From positions 1 through 34,374 of the forward strand of contig CAJXOR010000015.1 in the NCBI GenBank assembly GCA_913057715.1: DNA of 34,374 nt, in the 5' to 3' direction. Positions 8,536-17,397 of the stretch are shown one piece after another. How positions within the stretch are numbered: the first letter of the stretch is position 1; every line of letters starts with the position of its first letter. Source of the DNA: an uncultured Moraxellaceae bacterium. GTDB lineage: Bacteria; Pseudomonadota; Gammaproteobacteria; Pseudomonadales; Moraxellaceae. The notes under the pieces are model-generated. The model searched no databases and was not told where the DNA came from. It was given only the letters and a program-made list of their open reading frames with translations. The translations under genes were made by a program, and so were the position numbers.

Positions 8536-9708
8536 TCAGTTAAAGGTCGGCTCGCCGCCTTTAACGAAGGGGAGATTGACGACGGTGACCGGCACCAATT
8601 TACCACGCATCGAAACAAAGGTGCCATCACCGGAGGCTGCCTCGTTGTCGCCAAGTTCAGTGGCTATAGGCACGCGGGCGATCGCAATCGAGTGGCCTAA
8701 GGTTGGGGAGAAGCTGCCAGACGTGACCACACCAGACCCAAAGTCGGTGACCACTTCCATGTCGTGACGCAGTACGCCGCGGGTTTTGAGCACCAGACCC
8801 ACTTGCTTAAAACCCGTGCCAGCGAGGTCAGCTTGTTGTTGCTTGAGTAGCGCAGCTTTACCCATAAAGTCCCGGGACTCATCTTTTAGGGACACTGTCC
8901 AAGCGAGGTTGGCGGCAAGCGGGCTAACTGTTTCGTCCATGTCTTGGCCGTAAAGGTTAAGCCCAGCTTCAAGGCGCAGCGTGTCGCGGGCGCCCAGGCC
9001 AATCGGCTGGATACCTGCTTTAACCAGCTGAGCATAAAGGGTTTGCGCTTGAGCACTGCTCAGCATCACTTCCACGCCGTCTTCTCCGGTGTAGCCGGTA
9101 CGCGCGATCATGGCGCCGCTCACGGCCGCCAAGTGAAAGCGCTTCAGCTCAGCCAGTGGGTTCGTCCACTCAGGACGGGCTAGTGCAAGTTTCTCGAGCG
9201 CACGTGGGCCCTGGATTGCCAGCATCGCTAAATCGGTGCGGGGCTTGAGCTCCACATTTGGTAGCAGGGTTTGATTGAAGTGCGCTTGAACCTTGGCGTC
9301 GGTTGCGGCGTTTGAGACGATCAGGTAGTGGGACTCATGCGCGCTTTGACCCATCTCGGGCAAGTGATAGACGATCAGATCGTCGATGACACCGCCGCTC
9401 TCGTTCAGCATCGCGCTATAAAGTCCCTGACCGGGCAAGCGCAGTTTAGAGACATCGTTAGCCAAGATCAGTTGCAGCCAAGCTTTAGCGCCAGCACCAA
9501 CCACTTCGGTGATGCGCATGTGTGAGACATCGAAAAAACCGGCGTCTGTGCGCACCGTGTGGTGCTCTTCTAACTGCGAGCCAAAGTGAATCGGCAGGGC
9601 CCAACCACTGAAGTCGACGATCTTGCCGCCGTGCTGAACGTGCTGATCAAACAAAGGGGTTTTTTGAGGGGCTGGGGCAGGAGCTTGGGTGCTGGGAGTG
9701 TCGGCCAT
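8536..9708 (-). CDS. gcvT: Glycine cleavage system T protein (aminomethyltransferase)
   Basis: About 390 residues; it moves the C1 unit from the H-protein arm to tetrahydrofolate and releases ammonia. Conserved segments are FDVSHMRITEV, RTGYTGEDGVEV and GARDTLRLEAGLNLYGQDMDE. The N-terminus has an extra Pro/Ala/Gln-rich stretch of about 15 residues before LFDQHV. The open frame can begin at a GTG at 9726, but the ATG at 9708 has a better-placed GAG and is my choice. First gene of the operon, directly behind the tandem glycine riboswitch. Confidence 0.96.
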   Translation of the reverse strand: MADTPSTQAPAPAPQKTPLFDQHVQHGGKIVDFSGWALPIHFGSQLEEHHTVRTDAGFFDVSHMRITEVVGAGAKAWLQLILANDVSKLRLPGQGLYSAMLNESGGVIDDLIVYHLPEMGQSAHESHYLIVSNAATDAKVQAHFNQTLLPNVELKPRTDLAMLAIQGPRALEKLALARPEWTNPLAELKRFHLAAVSGAMIARTGYTGEDGVEVMLSSAQAQTLYAQLVKAGIQPIGLGARDTLRLEAGLNLYGQDMDETVSPLAANLAWTVSLKDESRDFMGKAALLKQQQADLAGTGFKQVGLVLKTRGVLRHDMEVVTDFGSGVVTSGSFSPTLGHSIAIARVPIATELGDNEAASGDGTFVSMRGKLVPVTVVNLPFVKGGEPTFN

Positions 9709-9761
9709 ATCGGGATCTCGGATCACAGGGGTCTAAGCAGGCTTATGCCGGCTCGACCCTA

Positions 9762-9942
9762 TCTGTCCTGTGACCTGAGATTTTCGCTTAAGCGATGCTT
9801 AAACTTTTCCCCTTCGGTGGGCGTGTGCGCCGCTCTCCAGATTTTTGTTCGTTGATCAGTCCGGGATACCTGAGCGATTATAAGGGCTTATGCGCCTTCG
9901 GTGGCTGCTTGCGACAGTGCCGCGCAGCGCTCTCCTGACCAA
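9762..9942 (-). promoter_or_regulatory. Tandem glycine riboswitch (gcvT type)
   Basis: The minus strand carries two aptamers of the glycine riboswitch. Aptamer 1 (about 9942-9853) has GGTCAGGAGAG, then CCACCGAAGG, then CTCAGGT and GGACTGA. Aptamer 2 (about 9842-9762) has CTGGAGAGC, CCACCGAAGGGG, CTCAGGT and GGACAGA. The duplicated ACCGAAGG and TCAGGT elements in this order are diagnostic. Downstream, GGGTC / GACCC with an inner GGC-ATAA-GCC (about 9725-9758) may be the expression-platform hairpin. In known cases such RNAs raise gcv expression when glycine is plentiful; sense and mechanism here are inferred. Confidence 0.95.
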
Positions 9943-9949
9943 CCTGATT

Positions 9950-9977
9950 AGTATAGCGGATCTGTGGCTTAGGGCAA
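9950..9977 (-). promoter_or_regulatory. Promoter of the gcvTH operon
   Basis: On the minus strand TTGCCC (9977-9972), a 16-base spacer and TATACT (9955-9950) lie just upstream of the riboswitch, placing the start of transcription right at the first aptamer stem. Good position, fair -35. Confidence 0.65.
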
Positions 9978-10119
9978 ATCGCCGAGGTGACGCAACAGCT
10001 TGAGTAAAATGTCAACGCTGCACAGATCGGGCAGGGCGCTTGCAAACTATCTCTCTTTTAGATCACTTGTTTTTAGATCGCTTATATTTTTAAGGGCTGG
10101 TTTTTTATTTACCCTGTTA

Positions 10120-10923
10120 TCAAAAACCCAGTTTCACGCCTAACACCCCGAACCAGTCGCTCGTTGAGTCACCTTCGGCGCGAACCAAATCTGCAGTTTT
10201 TCCAAACACTCGCTCATGGCGCACCTCGACATAAGGCGCAAAAGCGCGGTCGATCTCGTAGCGGGTTTGCAAGCCCACCTCGATATCGCTGAGTCCAGCG
10301 CCCACACCCAGATCTTCGTTGTTTTGAGCTGCTAGGTTGATCTCAAAAAAGGGCTCGCTGATCAGCCGCTGAGTCCAAAGCAGCTCGTTTTGCTGGCGAA
10401 AGCGCGCGCTCAGATCACCGTCTTCACTGACAAACAGGTGCGCACCCGTTTCAAAAAAGTAAGGTGCTAGCCCTTTAAAACCCACTACTGCATAGCCTGT
10501 GGATTCGGGCTCTACGTCCATGCGCGCACCGATCTGAGCGTCCCAGTAGTCAGAGATTTTGCGGCTATACAGGCCCCAAAACTCAGCGGTTTCGGCGCTG
10601 CTACCCTCAAGCTCGCCCTCCGACTGGAGCCAGAGTTTGTTGGTGTCCCCGCCAATCCAGCCGCTCAAGTCCCAACTGCTAATTGCCTCGCTACCGCCGC
10701 TCGTGATCCCGCTGTCCAGCTCAACCGATACCGCGTGATAAACCGAGCCGCCATGGCCGTCTGGGTGCTCGGGGCTTTTGGCGTATGCAAATGAGTCCAT
10801 GGTTGCAGAGTTCATCTGTGCCTGTTGCATGGCTGAGTGGCTTGTGGGCTCGGCAGCGTCAGTCGCAGCAAACGCCGAGGCGGGTAGGGTGCTCAGCAGC
10901 GCTAAGAGTAGATTAGTGCGCAT
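10120..10923 (-). CDS. copB: Copper resistance protein B, outer membrane
   Basis: About 267 residues with a signal peptide (MRTNLLLALLSTLPASAFA) and a CopB/PcoB-type beta-barrel. Barrel-like strands run to the final GVLGVKLGF, ending in an aromatic residue as outer-membrane proteins do; the region before the barrel has HPDGHGG. CopB works with CopA in periplasmic copper resistance. The ATG at 10923 has GAGGAG seven bases upstream and overlaps the end of copA by 11 bases, so the pair is translationally coupled. An upstream in-frame start (10959) would remove the signal peptide from the N-terminus. Most CopB proteins carry a Met-rich segment; it is nearly absent here and instead expanded in CopA. 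Confidence 0.92.
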   Translation of the reverse strand: MRTNLLLALLSTLPASAFAATDAAEPTSHSAMQQAQMNSATMDSFAYAKSPEHPDGHGGSVYHAVSVELDSGITSGGSEAISSWDLSGWIGGDTNKLWLQSEGELEGSSAETAEFWGLYSRKISDYWDAQIGARMDVEPESTGYAVVGFKGLAPYFFETGAHLFVSEDGDLSARFRQQNELLWTQRLISEPFFEINLAAQNNEDLGVGAGLSDIEVGLQTRYEIDRAFAPYVEVRHERVFGKTADLVRAEGDSTSDWFGVLGVKLGF

Positions 10924-13003
10924 GAGCTTGCTCCTCGGTGGCCTGGCTAGCGGGGGCATTTGACTCTGCTGGTTGCTGTCTTAGCTCACGGTTGGTCGCA
11001 GGAGTTTTGGATTCGTCTAAGGTCGCGACCACGACTTTGGTCTTCATGCCGGACATCATGTGATAGAGCAGGTGACAGTGAAATGCCCACTCGCCCGGCT
11101 CATCGGCGGTGAGTAGGGCGGAGTAGGTATCGCCTGGCGCCACGATGATGCTGTGTTTGTTGGGCAGTTTGTCCATGGGCTGACCGTTTTCCAGCTGCAC
11201 GAACATGCCGTGCAGATGCATGGGGTGAGCCATCATGGTGTCGTTGATAAAGGTGAGTCGTACGCGCTCCCCGTATTCAAGCTCGATGGCGCTTGAGTCC
11301 TCGTACTTTTTACCGTTGAGTGTCCAGATATAGCGCTCCATGTTGCCGCCGAGTCGCACCACGATCTCACGCTCAGGTGCCCGAACATCGCTCTGGGTGC
11401 CAGCGAAGCGCAAGTCTTGATACTCAAGCGCACGATCGCCCTCTGGGGTGCCTGCGTCTGCCCAGCCGCTTCCGGGCGTGCCCGTCACAAAATCAGGTGC
11501 AGGGGAGTTGGTTGGGTTGGCTGTTTTTGGCACAGCCTTAGTCGGCATGGCGTGGTTCATGCCTGCCATGTCGCCATGATTCATGCTGCTGTGATCCTGC
11601 ATGGGCTTAGCAACAGCAACAGTTTTGGCGGGCATACTCATGCTCGAGTGATCCATACCGGCCATGTTGCTTTGATCCATATCACCCTGACTCATGGCAC
11701 TCATGTCATGACCCATCGAGCTGTGATCCATGCTGCTGTGATCCATGTCAGCCATATCACTGTGGTTCATATTGCTCATGTCATGACTCATAGAGGCTTG
11801 ATCAGCACTGCCGTGATTCATGCTGCCATGATTCATACCGGCCACATCGCCATGGCTCATGTTCGCCATAGGCCCATGATCCATGCCTGACATAGACCCA
11901 TGATCCATATCAGCGCCCATGTCACTCATGGTCAGCAGGGAAAATGCCCGCTGTTCCGGTTTAGGTCCGATCATCCCTTCGCGCGGAGCGAGGGTAGCCA
12001 GCGCAAAGCTGCTTCGATCAATCGGTTCAGCGGCGATGGTGTAGGCGCGATCTGCGCTCGGCTCCACGATCACGTCATAGGTTTCTGAGGCGCCAAAGCG
12101 AAACTCATCGACCTGAACCGGTTCTACCGGCTGGCCGTCAGCGGCGATCACGGTCATGGTGAGGCCGGGCACGCGCACGTCAAAAAAGCTCATGGCGGAG
12201 GCGTTGATGAATCTTAAGCGCACGCGCTCGCCGCTGTTGAAGAGCCCCGTCCAGTTTTGATCTGGGTTTTTGCCATTGATTAAAAAGGTGTAGTTGCTGA
12301 TATCGGCAAGATCCGAGGGGCGCATGCGCATATCTCCCCACATGCGGGCATTTGACCAAGCTTTTGACAGACCGTCCTTGCGCGCGCTGCTAAAAAAGTC
12401 ACCCAGAGTTCGCCGCACATAGACGTAATACTCAGAGGACTTTTTCAGATTGCTCATGATGGTGTCTGAATCATCGGTATGGTAGTCGGAGATCAGCACC
12501 ACATAATCCCGATCCACCGGATGGGTTTCGCTCGCAGGCTTGATACGGATCGCGCCATACAGCCCGTCTTGCTCCTGCCCCTTGGAGTGGGAGTGGTACC
12601 AGTAAGTGCCACTCTGTCGGATGCTAAAGCGATAAGTGAAGCTCTTACCCGGCGCGATCGCCTCATAGCCGCTAAAGCCCGGCACCCCGTCCATGTTGGC
12701 AGGGAGCAGCAGCCCGTGCCAGTGAACCGAGGTGGGTTCACCCAACTGGTTGGTGACGGTGATCACCGCCTCGTCGCCCTCGGTAAATTCAAGCGTCGGC
12801 CCGACAAATTCGCCGTCGATGACGATCTTGCGCTCCGTCTTGCCTGCGGGGCTCACCATTTGTTTCGACACTGTAAAAGCGTACTCGCGGGTAGCCGCCT
12901 CAGCGCTTGGGATTGCAAGCAAGCTGAGCAGCATGCAAAGCAGCGCGAGCAGGGCTGTCAAGGCACTGGCAGAAGATGGGGTGCGGATCAAAGCTTGATT
13001 CAA
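10913..13003 (-). CDS. copA: Copper resistance multicopper oxidase CopA
   Basis: A 696-residue periplasmic laccase-like oxidase (CopA/PcoA). Copper ligands: HWHG (94-97), YWYHSHS (134-140), HPMHLHG (593-599) and WAFHCHLLYHMMSGM (639-653, with type-1 Cys 643). Between cupredoxin domains 2 and 3, residues about 360-487 form a long Met/His/Asp-rich repeat (MDHGSM, MNHSDM, MDHSSM units), larger than in typical CopA and likely a copper-binding tract. CopA proteins usually have a twin-arginine signal; here the N-terminus (one Arg, then a hydrophobic run ending PSAEA) looks Sec-type. The start is TTG at 13003 with AGAGGA eight bases upstream. First gene of a copA-copB operon; no copRS is in the window. 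Confidence 0.95.
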   Translation of the reverse strand: MNQALIRTPSSASALTALLALLCMLLSLLAIPSAEAATREYAFTVSKQMVSPAGKTERKIVIDGEFVGPTLEFTEGDEAVITVTNQLGEPTSVHWHGLLLPANMDGVPGFSGYEAIAPGKSFTYRFSIRQSGTYWYHSHSKGQEQDGLYGAIRIKPASETHPVDRDYVVLISDYHTDDSDTIMSNLKKSSEYYVYVRRTLGDFFSSARKDGLSKAWSNARMWGDMRMRPSDLADISNYTFLINGKNPDQNWTGLFNSGERVRLRFINASAMSFFDVRVPGLTMTVIAADGQPVEPVQVDEFRFGASETYDVIVEPSADRAYTIAAEPIDRSSFALATLAPREGMIGPKPEQRAFSLLTMSDMGADMDHGSMSGMDHGPMANMSHGDVAGMNHGSMNHGSADQASMSHDMSNMNHSDMADMDHSSMDHSSMGHDMSAMSQGDMDQSNMAGMDHSSMSMPAKTVAVAKPMQDHSSMNHGDMAGMNHAMPTKAVPKTANPTNSPAPDFVTGTPGSGWADAGTPEGDRALEYQDLRFAGTQSDVRAPEREIVVRLGGNMERYIWTLNGKKYEDSSAIELEYGERVRLTFINDTMMAHPMHLHGMFVQLENGQPMDKLPNKHSIIVAPGDTYSALLTADEPGEWAFHCHLLYHMMSGMKTKVVVATLDESKTPATNRELRQQPAESNAPASQATEEQAHAH

Positions 13004-13428
13004 TGCGGTCTTCCTCTTTGGAGTGGTACTGGGACTATGAGGCCTTACGAAAGGCCTTGAGTTTCTTAGCGCCAGTATAGCCTTGATTATGGGCTTTAGC
13101 TACTGAGTAGTAAAATATCCTGTGTATCTGACCCTGAACGGCGGGTCAGTTCGGGTCGCTTAGCGCGCACTGATTTGAGTGACAGGATTTGCTGATTATT
13201 TGGGTTGGTTAATGAGTTTTAGGTTGAGCCAATCAAATCAAAACCGGTTTGAGCATCGGGTGAGATCGCTTGGCTGGGCGGTGGATTGTCGCGGTGTTTG
13301 GTGGCAAATCGTGCGCGAGGCATGAGGCTTCGATTGAGTCACCAGCGGCGGCATTTTGCAAAAAATCACTATACCTTTTGCTTGGCAGTTTTTACTATCG
13401 CAAGTTAACAGGGCAGCGGGGCACGGCG
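13004..13428. promoter_or_regulatory. Divergent copA / ktrA control region
   Basis: Gene-free stretch between divergent genes. On the minus strand TATACT (13079-13074) is a plausible copA -10; upstream lies the dyad AGCC-N9-GGCT with no good -35, a pattern seen at promoters activated by MerR-type regulators such as CueR, though the half-sites do not match CueR closely. In the copA leader is a 7-bp hairpin AGGCCTT / AAGGCCT (13040-13057). On the plus strand TATACC (13370-13375) could serve ktrA. All are tentative. Confidence 0.4.
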
Positions 13429-14088
13429 ATCAAAAAACACACATTTGCGGTGATCGGTTTGGGGCGCTTTGGCGCAACCGTAGCCACCGATCTGGCTCGC
13501 TTTGGCAACCATGTGATCGGGATCGACCAAGACGAGAAGCTGGTGACTCAGGTCGCTGATCAGATCAACGAAGCGGTGATCTGTGACGCGCGCGACGAGA
13601 TGGCCCTAAAAGAAGCGGGCGTGAGCAGTTTTGACGCCGCGGTGATCGCCATCGGCACCAATCTTGAGGCGAGTATCTTATGTCTCATGAACTTGCAGTC
13701 GCTGGGGATCGAGCAGATCACGGTTAAGGCCTATGACTCACGCCATGCGCGGATACTCAAAGGTTTGGGTGCCACCGACGTGCTGATCCCCGAGGAGGCG
13801 GCCGGCGAGCGAATCGCGCAGCGCCTTCATAACCCGCTCATGATCAGCTACATGCACGCGGGATCTGGCTCCTATGTCGCACTCACCAATGTCCACGATA
13901 AGTTTGTCGATAAAACCGTGGAGCAGATCAACGCCAAAACCAAACAAGAAGCGCGCTGTATCGGGGTGCTCAGAGGAGATGAGTACATCAACCCGGCTGA
14001 GGTTGATCAGTGCGTGCTCGACAGCTGTGATCGACTGTTGATTCGCGGATCGCGTAAAGCCATCAGTCGATTCAGTGAGTCCCGGTGA
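13429..14088 (+). CDS. ktrA: KtrA/TrkA-type K+ channel gating subunit
   Basis: A cytosolic RCK protein that binds nucleotides and gates a KtrB-type K+ translocator. RCK-N (Rossmann) begins KKHTFAVIGLGRFGA with GLGRFG as the dinucleotide motif and the acidic GIDQDE at the end of strand 2; RCK-C is the last 80 residues (DKTVEQINAK...). From KKH onward it is about 219 residues, the usual KtrA size. The start is a problem: no ATG, GTG or TTG lies near the expected position. Codons just before KKH are ACG GCG ATC. The frame stays open to a TTG at 13270, with another TTG at 13378, but those add 17-53 residues unlike the family. The start given (ATC) is an inference from homology. Confidence 0.85.
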   Translation: MKKHTFAVIGLGRFGATVATDLARFGNHVIGIDQDEKLVTQVADQINEAVICDARDEMALKEAGVSSFDAAVIAIGTNLEASILCLMNLQSLGIEQITVKAYDSRHARILKGLGATDVLIPEEAAGERIAQRLHNPLMISYMHAGSGSYVALTNVHDKFVDKTVEQINAKTKQEARCIGVLRGDEYINPAEVDQCVLDSCDRLLIRGSRKAISRFSESR

Positions 14089-14266
14089 GTCTGGGCGGCT
14101 GGTTTTCAAGTGGCTGGTTTTCAAGCGCTAAGTTTTTGGGCGCTTCGATGAGAGTCCGCATGAGCTTAAGCGGGTTTTATGCACGAATTAGCAAAATGCC
14201 CCCGCTAGCCAAACCCCTCTCAGCTTCAGTCTCTTGGGGGTTAGCCAGTTGAGTGCGGCAGCTAGC

Positions 14267-15640
14267 ATGAAGCAGCTGCTAAGTAAGCTACCGCTTCCTA
14301 AGATCACCCATAACCCGCTCAGCGGTCGTCAGATCAGTCTGCCCCCGCCTGCTTTGCTGGCCATGCTCTATGCGATCTTTGCGGTAATCGGCATGTTGCT
14401 GTTAAAGCTACCCTTTGCGGTTACCTCCCCCATCACTTACTCCGACGCGCTGTTTACCTCGGTCTCCGCGATCACGGTGACGGGGCTCGTGGTGTTTGAT
14501 CCGGGCGCAGATTTAACCTTTTTTGGTCAAGCTGTGATCATGATCTTGATCCAGCTCGGCGGGTTAGGACTCATGACATTTGCCACTTTGGTCTTGGCAA
14601 GCCTAGGTCTACCAATCGGGATCGAGCAAAAGGTGTTCCTTCGTGAAGACTTAGGGCAGACCTCGATCAGTGAGCTGCTCAGCCTAGTGAAGATCATCGC
14701 GCTGGTGGTGTTTGGCTGTGAGGCGATCGGCACGGTGCTGATGTGCTTTGTGACGGTGCCGGAGTTTGGGTTTTGGACAGGGCTGTGGCAGGCGATGTTT
14801 CATGCGGTGTCAGCCTTTAACAACGCTGGTTTTGCGCTGTATCCTGATTCGCTCACGCGCTGGGCGACCAATCCGGTGGTTAACCTGACCATACCGGCGC
14901 TGTTCATCATCGGCGGTTTGGGGTTTGGTGTGCTCTGGGATGTATCGCGCCACCGCAACTGGTCGGGTTTGAGTTTGCACTCAAAGATCATGCTGAGCGG
15001 AACTTTAGGTTTGATCATCGGGGCATTTGTGCTGTTTTTGCTGCTTGAGTGGAACAACCCGGGCACTTTAGGTGCGCTGGGTTCAGCAGGCGATAAGCTG
15101 TGGGTGGGTTGGTTCCAGTCGGTGACACCCAGAACCGCAGGGTTCAACACCACCGATATCTCACAAATTCACGAGCCGACCGCACTGATGATGATCGTGC
15201 TCATGTTTATCGGCGGCGGTTCCACCTCGACCGCGGGCGGGATCAAGGTGACCACCTTTGTGCTGCTGTTGATCGCCACCCACGCCTTTTTTAAGCGCCG
15301 CCCGCGCATGCGCGCCTTTGGCCGCAGTCTGGGGTTTAGTGAAGCGCTCAAGGTCATGGCGCTGCTCACCATCGCAGGGTTCCTCCTCATGCTGGGGGTG
15401 TTTTTGATGACCCTGACCCACGAAGAAGACTTTTTGGATCTGTTTTTTGAGGCGACCAGCGCCTTTGGTACCACCGGACTCTCGCGCGGATCGACGACGG
15501 AGCTTGATACCTTGGGGCGGATCACCATCATGGCGCTCATGTTTTTAGGCCGTGTGGGGCCGCTGACGCTCGGGTTTTTCTTGGCTACTGCCAACACCAG
15601 TCGGATCAATTACCCCAGCTCGAAAATCTATCTTGGCTAA
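14267..15640 (+). CDS. ktrB: KtrB/TrkH-type K+ translocating subunit, copy 1
   Basis: A membrane K+ translocator of the SKT superfamily with four M1-P-M2 repeats, about 457 residues. The four selectivity-filter loops are TVTGL (repeat 1), FNNAGF (2), TPRTAGFN (3) and FGTTGLSRG (4), each with the conserved Gly. Repeat 3 is followed by the GGGSTSTAGGIKVTT intramembrane loop that gates KtrB. It lies behind ktrA in the same direction and ahead of a paralogue. The open frame begins at a TTG at 14234; I choose the ATG at 14267, but no strong SD supports either. Confidence 0.92.
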   Translation: MKQLLSKLPLPKITHNPLSGRQISLPPPALLAMLYAIFAVIGMLLLKLPFAVTSPITYSDALFTSVSAITVTGLVVFDPGADLTFFGQAVIMILIQLGGLGLMTFATLVLASLGLPIGIEQKVFLREDLGQTSISELLSLVKIIALVVFGCEAIGTVLMCFVTVPEFGFWTGLWQAMFHAVSAFNNAGFALYPDSLTRWATNPVVNLTIPALFIIGGLGFGVLWDVSRHRNWSGLSLHSKIMLSGTLGLIIGAFVLFLLLEWNNPGTLGALGSAGDKLWVGWFQSVTPRTAGFNTTDISQIHEPTALMMIVLMFIGGGSTSTAGGIKVTTFVLLLIATHAFFKRRPRMRAFGRSLGFSEALKVMALLTIAGFLLMLGVFLMTLTHEEDFLDLFFEATSAFGTTGLSRGSTTELDTLGRITIMALMFLGRVGPLTLGFFLATANTSRINYPSSKIYLG

Positions 15641-15788
15641 TCTTCAGTATTTATACGCGCCAGATCGCTGTGGTTCTGGTTCTGGTTGCGGCTTGCTGAG
15701 CGGTTTGAATACCCGAAGCCTTAAAGTGCTTTTAAAAATGTCCCCGTTTTGACGTCACTCTTAAGACGTCACCCTCGCGCCAATCGCC

Positions 15789-17168
15789 ATGTTTGATGGG
15801 GTAGTGAAGCGCGCTCAGTGGTTGGCGGATTGTCTGAACGACGTGCTCGATAACCGCCGCATCAAGATCGCCCCGCCGATCCTCTTGGCCTACCTCTACA
15901 TGGTTTTCGCGCTGATCGGCAGCGGCTTGCTCATGCTGCCAGCCGCCCAAAAGAGCCCCATTAGTTTTCCAGACGCGCTGTTCACATCGGTCGCAGCACT
16001 CACGGTAGGCGGGCTGACGGTGATAGATCTGGGCGCTGACTTGAGTTTTTTTGGTCAAGCCACGGTGCTTGCGCTAGTTCAGCTCGGGGGCCTGGGACTC
16101 ATGACATTTGCCACCTTGGTTTTGGTGGTGCTGGGCTTGCCGGTTGGGATCAATCAAAAGGTGTTTTTGCGCGGCGATCTGGGGCAGACCTCGTTTAACG
16201 AGCTGTTAAGCCTAGTGCGGATCATCGCGGTGGTGGTACTGGGCTGTGAGCTGGTGGGGACTGTGCTGCTGTGTTTTTTGACCGTGCCTGAGGCGGGTTT
16301 TTGGCTTGGGCTTTGGCAGGCACTGTTTGTCGCGGTGACGGCTTTTAACAACGCAGGACTTACGCTTTACCCTGATTCGCTCATGCGCTTTGCCACCAGT
16401 CCGCTCATGAACCTAACCGTGCCGCTGCTCTCTATCTTGGGCGGGATCGGTTTTGGGGTACTTTGGGAGGTTGGGGCGAAGCGACGCTTCTCTAAGCTGA
16501 GCCTGCACTCAAAGATCATGCTGGTGGGAACCGCTGGTTTGATTGCTGTGGGTTTGGTGCTGGTGTGTGCGCTTGAGTGGAGTAACCCTAAGACCTTGGG
16601 CGCGCTTGGCTCAAGCTGGGATAAGCTCATGGTTGGCTGGTTTCAAGCGGTGACACCGCGCACCGCGGGTTTTAGCACTTATGACACAAGCGATCAGACC
16701 ACCCCGACGACGCTCGTGACCATGCTGCTCATGTTCATCGGCGGCGGTGCGACCTCGACCGCTGGCGGGATCAAGGTCACAACTTTTGCAGTGCTGCTTA
16801 TGGCGGCCTACGCCTTTTTCACCCGAGCGCCGAACATGCACGCGTTTGGGCGTGATATCGGGTTCAGTGAGGCGCTCTCGGCCATGACGCTGGTGGCCCT
16901 GTCGGTGTTTACCCTGATTATCGCGGTGTTTTTGCTTGCGCTGGTGAGTGATCAAAGTTTTCTGAGTTTGAGCTTCGATGCGTTTAGCGCCTTTGGCACG
17001 GTTGGCGTGTCGATGGGTGCGACCGAGGAGCAGGGATTTTTAGGGCGGCTGGTGCTCATGAGCGTCATGTTTATCGGGCGGGTTGGTCCGCTGTTTTTGG
17101 CCTTTACCTTGGCCAATCCCAAAACCAGCCGGGTGCGCTACCCGCAAAAGCGGATTTACTTGGGCTGA
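15789..17168 (+). CDS. ktrB: KtrB/TrkH-type K+ translocating subunit, copy 2
   Basis: A 459-residue paralogue of the preceding gene, clearly from a tandem duplication (long stretches such as GLGLMTFATLVL and LSLHSKIML are shared). Filter loops are TVGGL, FNNAGL, TPRTAGFS and FGTVGVSMG: the four Gly are kept but flanking residues differ (Thr to Gly before the first filter Gly, Thr to Val in repeat 4). It may therefore differ in K+ affinity or Na+ dependence. The gating loop GGGATSTAGGIKVTT is intact. One KtrA may serve both channels. No SD is seen at the ATG at 15789. Confidence 0.92.
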   Translation: MFDGVVKRAQWLADCLNDVLDNRRIKIAPPILLAYLYMVFALIGSGLLMLPAAQKSPISFPDALFTSVAALTVGGLTVIDLGADLSFFGQATVLALVQLGGLGLMTFATLVLVVLGLPVGINQKVFLRGDLGQTSFNELLSLVRIIAVVVLGCELVGTVLLCFLTVPEAGFWLGLWQALFVAVTAFNNAGLTLYPDSLMRFATSPLMNLTVPLLSILGGIGFGVLWEVGAKRRFSKLSLHSKIMLVGTAGLIAVGLVLVCALEWSNPKTLGALGSSWDKLMVGWFQAVTPRTAGFSTYDTSDQTTPTTLVTMLLMFIGGGATSTAGGIKVTTFAVLLMAAYAFFTRAPNMHAFGRDIGFSEALSAMTLVALSVFTLIIAVFLLALVSDQSFLSLSFDAFSAFGTVGVSMGATEEQGFLGRLVLMSVMFIGRVGPLFLAFTLANPKTSRVRYPQKRIYLG

Positions 17169-17397
17169 GTTTTTTAAGTCAAATGTCAGCTGTTAGGGTT
17201 ACTGGAGGGGTTTGCACTGCTAGCTCTTTGAGGCTGTAAGTAGACACCGAAGCGTTTTATATTGAAACCTGAGGTGGGGTGGATAAAGATTTAACTCTGG
17301 ACTCACGCTGCGGCATCACTTCAAGATGGGGTTTAAAAGGTGGGCATTTGCCCCCATATCTATGAGTCTAAACAAGTCCGAACAAGCGAGCTGATCC

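Noticed and set aside
10007-10142. Possible small ORF starting at the ATG inside AAATGTC
   Set aside because: 44 codons with no SD, ending past the copB stop; most other heptamer copies do not open frames, so start codons do not explain the motif.
11417-11890. Plus-strand frame rich in His/Ile/Met opposite copA
   Set aside because: It is the antisense reading of the CopA Met/His repeat; no SD and no independent support.
11540-11925. Repetitive block considered as CRISPR
   Set aside because: Units are short coding repeats (MDHGSM type) within copA, irregular and without spacers; no CRISPR or cas genes anywhere in the window.
15169-15609. Minus-strand 146-codon frame inside the first ktrB
   Set aside because: Antisense to a membrane protein gene with intact motifs; low-complexity Ser/Pro/Lys composition typical of shadow frames.
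17169-17397. LexA (SOS) box upstream of uvrB
   Set aside because: No CTGT-N8-ACAG-like site found by eye; SOS control cannot be claimed.
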